A DNA stretch of 64,000 nucleotides from contig NC_134678.1 of NCBI RefSeq assembly GCF_024713945.1, positions 7,564,001 to 7,628,000 of the forward strand. The letters are read 5' to 3'. This document shows positions 1 to 9,100 of this stretch, piece after piece; positions within the stretch are counted from its first letter, which is position 1; each line of letters begins with the position of its first letter. Under the pieces are notes generated by a model that saw nothing but the letters and a program-made list of their open reading frames with translations, searched no databases and was not told where the DNA came from. Source of the DNA: Dermatophagoides farinae. Its lineage: Eukaryota > Arthropoda > Arachnida > Sarcoptiformes > Pyroglyphidae. The position numbers and the translations under genes were made by a program.

Positions 1-1
1 A

Positions 2-878
2 TCATGGTATTTCTCACGTGATCGTGAAAATCTTGGATATCCCATTCTGAATGCTACTCGTGATCTTGTCTGCTGTCATCTTGGTTCAGTAGCATTAGGA
101 TCATTCCTGATCACGGCTGTTAAACTTCCACGATTGATCATTCAACAAACGACAGCACGATTGAAACAATTTGATAAATATCGATTAGCTCGTGCCGCAT
201 TACAAGCTTGTGCTTGTTGTCTTTGGGTTGTGGAAAAATTTCTTAGCTATCTAACACGTAATGCCTATACAATGGTTGTATTGAAACGTACCAGTTTCTG
301 TGTCAGTGCACGATTAGCTTTTCAAACACTATTTTCTAATGCTATTCGCGTGGCTGCCATTAATTCGATTGGAGATTTTATTTTACTTTTGGGTAAATTA
401 TTGGTCACATCATTAACGGCTATTGTAGGCGTATTGTTGATTCGTGTAAGTTGACTTGTTCTTTCTTGTTCTTTTTTGAATCATTTATAAATATGAATTT
501 ATTTTCTAGTCAAATACAGCCGTTCATTATTGGATGATACCGGTGCTGATAATGTCATTGTTTGCATTCTGGATAGCTCATTGTCTATTGTCCGTCTATG
601 AAATGGTTATCGATGCATTGTTTCTTTGTTTCTGTCATGATATGAATCAACATAATGGATCACCGGGTAATGAATATTATGCACCAGAATCGTTAATGAA
701 ATTTTTACGTGAAGATGAACAAACCATGTCTGAGATAAGACCAAATCAATCGATTCCAACAAATGAAGATGAAGATGAAACAGATATGAAAAACATACGA
801 CAACAACAACCACAATCACAACAACAACAACAGGATGGATTATATCCAGATCTTGATGATTATCAAACTATTCGATGA
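2..878 (+). CDS. Choline transporter-like protein (SLC44/CTL family), C-terminal part
   Basis: This is the 3' part of a multipass plasma-membrane choline transporter-like protein; upstream exons lie outside the window. Two exons are visible, 2-445 and 510-878, joined across a 64-bp GTAAGT..TAG intron in phase 0, giving 270 residues and a stop. The reading frame is open from base 2, so the internal Met codons are not the start. Family hallmarks seen are a segment with EKFLSYLTRNAYTMV, then SFCVSARLAFQ, then IGDFILLLGKLLV, and after the intron a membrane segment ending YEMVIDALFLCFCHDMNQHN, which matches the CTL signature of a cytosolic acidic motif after the last helix. At least four membrane segments are present. 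The tail is Gln/Asp-rich and divergent. An AATAAA lies at 965-970. The closest relatives by eye are the CTL2/CTL4 type (SLC44A2/4). Transport substrate is inferred from the family only. Confidence 0.9.
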
Positions 879-1414
879 TAATCATGATGATGGTGATAAT
901 AATAATAATAACCACCACCGAAAGAAAAAAAAAACGTTGCATTCACACTATTTTTAACCATAATAATAAATAACAAAAACAACCACCACCAATATCAATC
1001 ATTCATATTTGCTATATAGATTCTCATTACATACACACCGAAACATATATTCTTTTGAATACTCATCATGATCATCATCATCACTCTCTATAGCAAGAAT
1101 GTCATTTCTCACTCACATGATAACTATACCAAAGAATTTGAAAGATGTTCTCATTTTTTTTTATTTCGTTTCTTCAAAAAAAAAAAAAAAAAATTCGAGT
1201 CAAACAAACAAACAAACAAAAAATTATTTTTTTTAAAACTTTGTTATTGCACACATCTTGTTGATTTTTCTATATATAAATCATCTATATGGTGAAAAAC
1301 AAACATGATACTCTTGCCTTTTGTCTACACACAAACACACACACACAGACAGTATTTGATTCCAATTGATGATACCTCAATTTTTGATTTTATTTTCCAA
1401 ATATAACGACAACA
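879..1414. other. Intergenic spacer between SLC44 and SLC2-type genes
   Basis: This stretch holds the likely 3' UTR of the SLC44 gene, with a candidate poly-A signal AATAAA at 965-970, followed by AT-rich sequence with poly-A/T runs (about 1177-1193) and a short CA repeat near 1331-1347. It must also contain the promoter and 5' UTR of the downstream sugar transporter, but no clear core element stands out. Short open frames here are low-complexity and were not called. Confidence 0.6.
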
Positions 1415-2871
1415 ATGATGATGGTAAATAAAAGATTGCGCATTGCATCATGGTCAATGTATTTATATAGTTTTTTTGCATTGATTTCTGCAATATCGAT
1501 GGGCATGGTGATTGGTTGGAGTTCAATAGCATTGAATAGTATGCAAATGAATTCGACCAGTGTGCCAAAACTTCGACCACAAGAAAATCCAATCGATAGT
1601 TCATATATGACATGGATTGGTAGTTCTATTACATTGGGTGCATTATTCGGCTGTCTATTTGGTGGTATGTTTATTTTTTTCACCTATTTCGACGTTTGTT
1701 GATTAAATTGAAAACAATTTGAATTTATTATACAGGTATTATCATCAATCATTTTGGACGAAGAATCATCTTAATCATTTTGGCTATTCCATTCACCATA
1801 GGATGGTTTATAATAAGCATGGCACAATCATTTTTAACAATAATATTTGGCCGTGTTATTACCGGCGTTTGTGTGGGCATCATCTGCAGCACTGTACCTG
1901 GTTATGTTGCCAATATCGTTATACCGGATAAACGTGGATTTTTAGGAACATGTTTTCAACTACTATGTAGCTTAGGTGCATTGTTTGCTGCTTATTTTGG
2001 TACAATATTCTCATGGAACGAATTATCATTGATTTCAATCATCCCGGTGATTATATCATCGATTGGAATGTATTTTGCACCAGAATCACCAATCCATTTG
2101 ATACAATGTAAACAATCAAAACAGGCATTACAATCATTGGAACGACTTCGAACCAAAGAAAGTGATATTGTTATTGAATTAATTGAATTAGAAGATAGAA
2201 TCCTATTAAACAATCAACAATTACAAACTAATATGGATGGAAAATCAAGCCTTACATCTTTTTTAAGACGACCAGATGTTTACCATCCTATGGTCATTGC
2301 GATAATGCTTCAATTTTTTCAACAATTTTCCGGTATAAATGCCATCATGTTCTATCTGGTGTCCATATTCCAGGATTCAGGTGTTAATATTGATCCACAA
2401 TTAGCTTCGATTATTGTAAATTTTGCATTATTCATTTCATGTCTATTTTCCGGTATATTTATGAATTATTTGGGTCATCGATTATGGTTATTTATTTCCA
2501 GCATTGGAATGTCAATGACAATGTTGACGATGGCATTATATTATTATTTTCAATCATCAAATGATCAAACAAGTTGTATACCATTAATCTGTTTGATCAT
2601 TTTTTCCATTTCATTTGCCTGTGGTTTTGGTCCAATACCATGGATGATTATTGGTGAGATAACACCGATTGAAGCTATGGGAATGGTTGGATCATTTTCG
2701 GCCACTACAAATTGGTTATGTGCATTTATTATTACAAAAGAATTTGATGATTTTATACATTTTTTAGGCAAACAAGGTGTTTATCTTTTATTTGCTTGTT
2801 GTAGTTTTTTATCCATAATATTTGTATGGATATTTGTACCGGAAACGCAAAAACATAATGAATTGAATTAA
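1415..2871 (+). CDS. Facilitative sugar transporter, MFS SLC2/Tret1-like
   Basis: A 461-residue, 12-helix major facilitator of the sugar porter family, likely moving hexose or trehalose across the plasma membrane. It has two exons, 1415-1664 and 1736-2871; the 71-bp intron (GTATGT..ACAG) splits a Gly codon and restores the frame. Hallmarks in order: INHFGRRIIL after helix 2, FGRVITGVCVGI in helix 4, PDKRG after it, PESP before the central loop, FQQFSGINAIMFY in helix 7, FGPIPWMIIGEI in helix 10, and a terminal PETQ in place of the usual PETKG. The C-terminal tail after this motif is only about six residues. The start is the first ATG of a run encoding MMMVNKRLR just before helix 1. The stop is only 20 bp from the stop of the opposite-strand neighbour. 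Substrate is not resolvable from sequence; SLC2A6/8 and Tret1 are the nearest types by motif. Confidence 0.92.
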
Positions 2872-2884
2872 TTAATTTCACAAA

Positions 2885-2890
2885 AATAAA
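2885..2890 (+). terminator. Candidate poly-A signal of the sugar transporter
   Basis: AATAAA lies 14 bp after the transporter stop, inside the gap to the opposite-strand gene. Cleavage downstream would place this transcript's 3' end within the neighbour's coding region. Confidence 0.5.
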
Positions 2891-2891
2891 A

Positions 2892-3683
2892 TTAAAGCAA
2901 ACCAAATATTCGACGGATAAAAAATTCGCCTTGATGAATGATTAATGTTGCAAATGAAAGTGAAATTTGCATATCTTTCCATATTTGTTGCTGTTGCCGT
3001 CGTCTTTCATATAGTTGTCGTTGTCGTCGTCGTCCTCGTTGTTGTTTTGATTTTTTCATCATCATACGATATATATGAATATTACGTCGACTAATCTGCC
3101 ATCTTATAGAATGTGCTAGTAATACTTTTGCCGTTATAATTGTTAAACGTATTGTTTGCATTAGAAACAATGCACAACCATCATAATCGATTATTTTATC
3201 AACATAAAATTTTTGTTCAGCTTGTTCATCTAACATATCGATTATACGAAACATACCAGTACCCGATATTAATCGATAACCAATAAAACGAATATTTTTA
3301 TAAAGATATGGCCATGAACAATAAATGTATAACCATTGTATTGATAATAATGATAAATCAGCAATAGAAAATCCGAATAAAAAACGTGCAAACAAACCAA
3401 TAGGTAATATACGTATTTCCATTAATTCTTTTTGTTCATGAATATCATTATTAGCTAAAATGGTCAACAATGCAACAATTATTGCTGTCCAAATGGAAAA
3501 ATGAAATTCTTTACGTGGTATGTCCATATAGGTGGGCATAAATATAATAACATCAATCAATGGTGTGATGAATATCAATGAAAAACTAAGCATAAAATGC
3601 CATTGTAATGCTGTCCAATTGAATCTATATATTGGTTGTGTATCAATTGGTGGTGGTCGTTGTTGTCGTCGTCGTCGTTTCAT
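2892..3683 (-). CDS. Unrecognised four-helix membrane protein
   Basis: A single-exon 263-residue open frame with an ATG at 3683. I do not recognise the family. It begins with a basic stretch (MKRRRRQQRPPP) and shows about four hydrophobic segments at residues 29-50, 62-78, 95-123 (long, possibly two) and 168-190. A very basic linker (KKSKQQRGRRRQRQ, about 210-223) and a short amphipathic C-terminus ending FIRRIFGLL follow. No signal peptide is predicted by eye; the first helix would be a signal anchor. The composition is not low-complexity apart from the basic runs, and the frame is long for this AT-rich DNA, which supports it being real. It sits 108 bp downstream of the lysozyme gene on the same strand and converges on the sugar transporter with a 20-bp gap. 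A TTTATT (AATAAA on this strand) at 2787-2792 falls inside the transporter's coding region. Confidence 0.7.
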   Translation of the reverse strand: MKRRRRQQRPPPIDTQPIYRFNWTALQWHFMLSFSLIFITPLIDVIIFMPTYMDIPRKEFHFSIWTAIIVALLTILANNDIHEQKELMEIRILPIGLFARFLFGFSIADLSLLSIQWLYIYCSWPYLYKNIRFIGYRLISGTGMFRIIDMLDEQAEQKFYVDKIIDYDGCALFLMQTIRLTIITAKVLLAHSIRWQISRRNIHIYRMMMKKSKQQRGRRRQRQLYERRRQQQQIWKDMQISLSFATLIIHQGEFFIRRIFGLL

Positions 3684-3760
3684 TGTCGATTCGATTCGTT
3701 GTTGTTCATTGACATCAAAGTAAAATGAAATAAATTTTTAAAATTAAATTAAAATAATTT

Positions 3761-3766
3761 TTTATT
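3761..3766 (-). terminator. Candidate poly-A signal of the lysozyme gene
   Basis: AATAAA on the minus strand, 25 bp beyond the lysozyme stop codon and before the next minus-strand gene. It gives the lysozyme its own 3' end, so the two minus-strand genes need not be co-transcribed. Confidence 0.5.
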
Positions 3767-3791
3767 TTTTTTGTTCCAGACTAATTCATCA

Positions 3792-4554
3792 TTACAGTAA
3801 ATATAGTTCAGAACACCAGAAAAAATTATGCCAATAATAATTATCCGATCTTGTGGCTGGTAAATTTTTCTCTAACCATTCTATTTGTTGAACAATTAAT
3901 CGATTATCACCGTATGTAAGATTTATATTACAATTATCCCATGAAATCGGTGATGATGAATGTTGGTCAACATCTTCACTACCATAAATTGCTTGATAAT
4001 GTATCATCGATATTCTTGTACATTGATCAAATATGGAACGATTGTTTCCATTAAACAATAATAATTGTTCAGATAATTGTGGACATTTTCCAAAGAAAAA
4101 TTTTCTCATAAAATTCTTTATAGTACGTATTGAACAATGTAAATCATGTGCACATTGTTCAAAATTGAATGGATAATCCAACCATTGATAATGATTTGGT
4201 GATGAATTGTTTGCCATTTTCCAATATGATCGTGACAAACGAAATGGGCCACAAAGATATTTATCTGGTTCAATAATACGGCAACGAGAATTTATTTGGC
4301 ATCCAGATGAAGCCTAAGTGAAACAAATTTCAAAAAAAAATCAAAAAATCAAATGTTTTCAACAAAACAATTACCGCACAAATACATCGTAGACAATCAT
4401 CATTATCGAAAATCAATGACGATAATGATCGATGATGATCAATTTCATTGTGGTCATTTTTTCGGTAAATTTCTTTGCCGATAACATCGATGACTGATGA
4501 TGATGATGGTAATGGTAATAATAATAAAGCAAATAGATAAATTCTGTTCAACAT
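3792..4554 (-). CDS. Invertebrate-type (destabilase family) lysozyme
   Basis: A secreted i-type lysozyme-like protein of 233 residues from two exons, 4375-4554 and 3792-4313, with a 61-bp phase-0 intron (GTAATT..TTAG). Residues 1-20 form a signal peptide (MLNRIYLFALLLLPLPSSSS), followed by a charged pro-segment. The domain starts at C54 with DDCLRCICA, then ASSGC, a short loop with C71, and LCGPFRLSRSYWK (81-92), the family's CGPF(Q/R)(I/L)xxxYW signature. CAHDLHC, a helix with IKNFMRKFF, and KC follow. Twelve cysteines are present, as expected of a disulfide-rich fold. The acidic residues that act as catalytic Glu and Asp in active members are not at their usual places: only Ala-Ala-Ser-Ser lies between C59 and G64, and Ile lies where Asp is expected after C71. 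The C-terminal extension of about 80 residues is longer than usual. Muramidase activity is therefore doubtful. Confidence 0.88.
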
Positions 4555-5119
4555 GATGACCGAAAATATTGATGATCAAAACAGTAGATACAAATCAGGT
4601 GTTTAACAACAACAACAACAACAACAACAATTGAACCAGAAACAAAATACGAACGTTATCGATTCAAACAATCTTTTTATTGTGATTGAAAAATTTCAAC
4701 AATATCCCGAATATCGTCATGCTTGTCAAATTATCTATGCCATCATCGAACGAAAGAACAAAAAAAAAAACAAACAAACAAACCAGTGGTGATGAGACAT
4801 GACAGAATGAAAAGATTTGTATTGTTTTTTTTTCTTGTTATTATCAACAAAATCAATCTGGTTTCTTTGTGTGTGTGTGTGTCTTCAAAGACGAAAAAAA
4901 ACGAAAATTTTTTCTTTTTTTTTTATTTCAAAATTAAAAAAAAATCACAAAACACAATACAAAAAAACAAACGTTTACGAAAAAAAAAACAGAAATAACG
5001 AATTGAATGATAAAATGAAATGAAAGATATACAAGAATAATAAATACATGAAATGAAATGATGAAAATTGGAATCAAAAATGGGTATGGATAAAAGAATA
5101 GAATTTCGAATTTGAAATT
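4555..5119. other. Spacer between lysozyme and gremlin-like gene
   Basis: AT-rich DNA with poly-A/T runs, a CAA repeat (4609-4630), a short GT repeat near 4868-4882 and an A-rich stretch 4890-5000. It should hold the lysozyme promoter and the gremlin-like 3' UTR; a minus-strand AATAAA (TTTATT) is at 4922-4927. The open frames here are Lys/Phe-rich and look fortuitous. Confidence 0.5.
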
Positions 5120-6169
5120 TTAGGTCTGACAACGACATTTTGTTATGATTTGAATTTTTTTATATTGAAATGTATGTAATAATAATGGCTGTTCAAATTG
5201 TCCATGGCCATTATCATCGATATTCGATTGTCGTTGTTGTTGTTGATCATTGCCATTATCATGATCATCATCATCCATATTCATTGCTATTAATGATATT
5301 TTATTCATATCGCTACTATCATAATCGATAGAATCGATTGTTGCCGCTGATTGTGATTGTGATTGTGATCGAATATTTTCCAATGATGATGATGATGGTC
5401 GTGTAAAACGTTGACGTTGAACATTATATAATGGACAACGAAGACGAATAATTTTCCAACGATAACGACGTGGTGAACATGTACAACGTGATTGAAATGG
5501 CATTGTTTGATTCGATTCGGATGGTATGTAGAATGAATTACAATTACCAAAACAATAATTATTATTCACAATACGACTTTTACATCCAGGATGTTGAATT
5601 TTTTGTTCAAATGGTACCGTTTTACATGAACCATCACGGCTATGTTTGGCTAACATTGATGGTAATGCTTGGCCTAAATTTGAATATATGATCGATGAAC
5701 GTAATGATTCGAATGCTTGTCTAGAAAAGTTTGCAAAAATCGCTGTTGGTTTATGATGATGACGACGGCGATGATTCCGTCTTTGGTGTCGTATTGGTTG
5801 TTGATCACCACCATCATCATCACCAAAATCATCATTAAAACGTTGTTTACGTTTACGATTTGCTGATGTATGTCGTTGCATACGACTTAGCTGAAGATAA
5901 TTGGAATTTGGTGCACGTTCAAATATTGGTATTGTTCCACCATTATCATACATTTTATATGATAATAATTCAGAATTTTTTGGTTTCAATTTGATTGTCG
6001 TCGATACCGCTGTTGTCGATGTGGATAGTGATGATTCATTTTCATCATTGGAATAAACAGAAATAATGGCAATGGATAAAACGATTATCACAACAAAACC
6101 GAAATCATACAAGAATCTATAATCAATGATTCTTCGATGCCTGTTAATCGATTTGATGATGGTCATCAT
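5120..6169 (-). CDS. Gremlin-like DAN-domain cystine-knot protein
   Basis: A 349-residue single-exon protein, probably a secreted BMP antagonist of the DAN/gremlin family. A hydrophobic stretch at residues 25-38 (FVVIIVLSIAIISV) can act as an uncleaved or late signal. A disordered basic/acidic region (about 100-140, His/Arg-rich) follows. The knot has C182, C196, C206, C210, C229, C231 and C245, with 13-, 9- and 3-residue gaps between the first four, and closes with C345 and C347 (KCRCQT). Diagnostic strings are CKTVPFEQKI, GCKSR, YCFGNCNSFYIP and FQSRC. The gap from C245 to C345 is 99 residues, against roughly 17 in vertebrate gremlin as I recall it, because of a Ser/Asp/Gln-rich insertion. 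BMP binding is inferred from the family. Confidence 0.88.
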   Translation of the reverse strand: MMTIIKSINRHRRIIDYRFLYDFGFVVIIVLSIAIISVYSNDENESSLSTSTTAVSTTIKLKPKNSELLSYKMYDNGGTIPIFERAPNSNYLQLSRMQRHTSANRKRKQRFNDDFGDDDGGDQQPIRHQRRNHRRRHHHKPTAIFANFSRQAFESLRSSIIYSNLGQALPSMLAKHSRDGSCKTVPFEQKIQHPGCKSRIVNNNYCFGNCNSFYIPSESNQTMPFQSRCTCSPRRYRWKIIRLRCPLYNVQRQRFTRPSSSSLENIRSQSQSQSAATIDSIDYDSSDMNKISLIAMNMDDDDHDNGNDQQQQRQSNIDDNGHGQFEQPLLLHTFQYKKIQIITKCRCQT

Positions 6170-9100
6170 GATTATTATGTTATCTTTTTTTCTTATTCAA
6201 ATCACGATTGGTTATTTATTTACAGAATATGGAAAAAAACAATTCACCAACAAACACACACACACACACATACATACACGCATGTGGAATCAATTTTTTA
6301 TAATTAAAATGAAAAACATTCGTTGCAGACAAACAGGCGCGCTAACACAAAGACAACGGAATTTGATTTCGCTTTGCTTTCGGTAATCGTGATTGTTGGT
6401 GTTAAGATCTATTGATCGGTCAATGGTCATCATACATATGAATGAGTGATTTTTTTGCTTCACAACAACAAAAAAAATGCATGGATTCACCGTTTACTTT
6501 TTTTTTTGTTTTGCTTTTGATTTTTCTTTTCACCGAATTTATATTATTAGATTTATTCGGGTGGCGTGACCATTTATTTTACGGTAATGTGTGTGTGTTG
6601 ATTACTTGTTGCATTCTCTTTCTCTGTTTATGTTTGCTTCTTCATACACACACACACACAAATGTCCATTTTGCTGTTACCGCCTGTATTTTTTCAAAAA
6701 TCGATTCAACCAATCAAAATCATTTGAAATGAATTTCGTTTGACCAATCAAAATTCATTTGGAATTTTTTTTTCGTTTCTTTCTTCAACATGGTGTTTGA
6801 ATTACGCATGTGTGTATGTTTTTTACGAATATTTCGACCCGATTCGATTTCGATGTGGTCATCACATGTTGATGATGTAAAACAGATGTTTTTCTTTTTT
6901 TTTGCTTTTTATTTGGTTCCAAAATTTCTTTTTTTTTTCTTCAGTGTTTCAAGAAACATTTGATTTTTTTTCTTCTTCATATCTTCTTGATATGTGTGTT
7001 GATTCTGGTTAAGAGAGAGTCTGAGAGAGAGAGAAAAGTTTAATCGAATCATCGTTGGGGGGCAATTGTTTCGTTTCGTTATTTTTTTTTTTCACCACAC
7101 ATTTCATTGTCATTATATTGTTGACACAACATGTGTGTGTGTGTGTGTACAACTAATTGAATATCAAGCTGAGAATTTTTCTGTCACACAACTGTTTATG
7201 GACAACTGAAAATGGAAAAACGAAAAAAAAAGATTTTTTCTGGAATCCAAGTTCGAACACAGAAGCATAGAACCAATTTTGTTCTGTTTTTTACTGGAAA
7301 AAAAATGTTCATTCATTCAAAAAAAAAGAGAAAGAAATTGAATTCAATTCAATTCCATTCATGATATTCTGGTATGCAAATTTTTTATTTTCATTTTGCT
7401 TTACATGTCATTTTGTTTTTCCTCTCATTTTATATTTAAAAATAAATTCTTTTAGCCCAGGTGTTCATACACACACTTGACATTCATTCATACTTTTGCA
7501 AGAAACACAGGTGTTACAATTGTAAGTGATTGTGTGTGTGTGTGTGTTTATATGTCAACAAGTTCCTAATTGATCGGCCAAAATATGAAAAAAAAGAAAG
7601 AAACAAAAACGTCAACGAAATTTTTCATTTCAAAGAATAAGTAATTTTCTATATTTCTGAAAATTTTTCATTTTCACCAAAATTAATCAATGATGATTGT
7701 CGATGATTTTCATACTTCAAGATTTATGTTAACCAACAACAACCCATTCATTTATCCATATAACCAGATTAATGATGATTATTATATATTCCAAATAGGC
7801 GATGAAAAGTGAGAAAAATGAAAAATTCAATGAGTCTGGCGCCATAGGTCGGCCAGACTATTACCAATGTATGATGAAAATTATATTATTTCTATACAAG
7901 AAAAAAACTATATCTGATCTGATGATGATGATGATGATGATGATAATCATGATAATGATGAACTCAAAGCCATTTTTTTTCTCTTTCTCTATTCAACGAT
8001 GATCATGATGATGATGATGATAATGAACAAAATGATGAAGATGAAAACTCATTGATCAATAGAAGAAGAAACAGACTGTCACGATTTTTTTTCTCTCGAT
8101 TCATTTGTTGTTTTGTTTCGGCTGTTCGATTGTTGTTGTTCTCAAATCTATCTATCTATCTATATACAGACAGGCGCCACAATTATTATCGACAATGAAT
8201 TACTTTATTATTGGCTAGCCAATATGTATGGCCGCCGCCGCCACCATCATCAACATCATCTCATGATCCTCCACCGACGCGTTCAAGATTCTTATGATGA
8301 TGATGTTGTTGTTGTTTGATAATCAAAGCAAAATCAAATCACAAGAAGAAACAAAAAAGAACCACTCCTTGGTGATGGTAGTGGTGGGTGATCTCAACAA
8401 ATGATGATGTTTTTTTTTTGTTTAGACCCAAGAGAGAGATAATATCAATTTTAATCAAATTTTTACAAATTAGCGGCAATGATTTAAAATTCTTGTTGTT
8501 TTTTTTCGACGATGATGATGATGATGATCAATTAAAGATTATCTATGACTCATCATCATCATCATCCGCTACGTTCAAGTGATGGTCGTCGTCGTAGTCG
8601 TCTTCATCATCATAGTTTATTGGTGTCTGGTCATTTTTTTTTTTTTTTTTGATTTCTCCCTCTCTCACTCGAGCATGGTCAATCTATATATTCGAATTGG
8701 ATCACACAGACATACATACAAAAATCTTGAACTTGAATAAAGACAAATGAATGATCGTCAATAAGTCTTCATTGCCGTCTTAGTCATAGTCATAGTCGTC
8801 GTCGTCGTCGTCTTCGTGGTTTTCATTTTTGTTTTTAATTTGCTGATGTGTATGCGTGTGTGTGTGTGTACAATATTGGTCTGGTTTTTTTCTTTTTTTT
8901 TTTGGTGTTGGTGGTCTCTGGTTTCGATTTGATTTTTTTTTTTTGCTTGTTTGTTCATGTCTTTATGGTTTTTGTATAAGTGATCGACTTTGATTTAGAG
9001 AACCATGGCTGCTGCTAAAATTTATTGGTCATCATTCAAACGTTGTTTTTTTTTGTCTGTAATCAATTATTTTGTTGTGGCTAATTGAATTTTATTTTTC

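Noticed and set aside
8758-8958. Thr/Lys-rich open frame on the minus strand
   Set aside because: It is a translation of GTC/GTT repeats and poly-T; no conserved block, signal or splice context.
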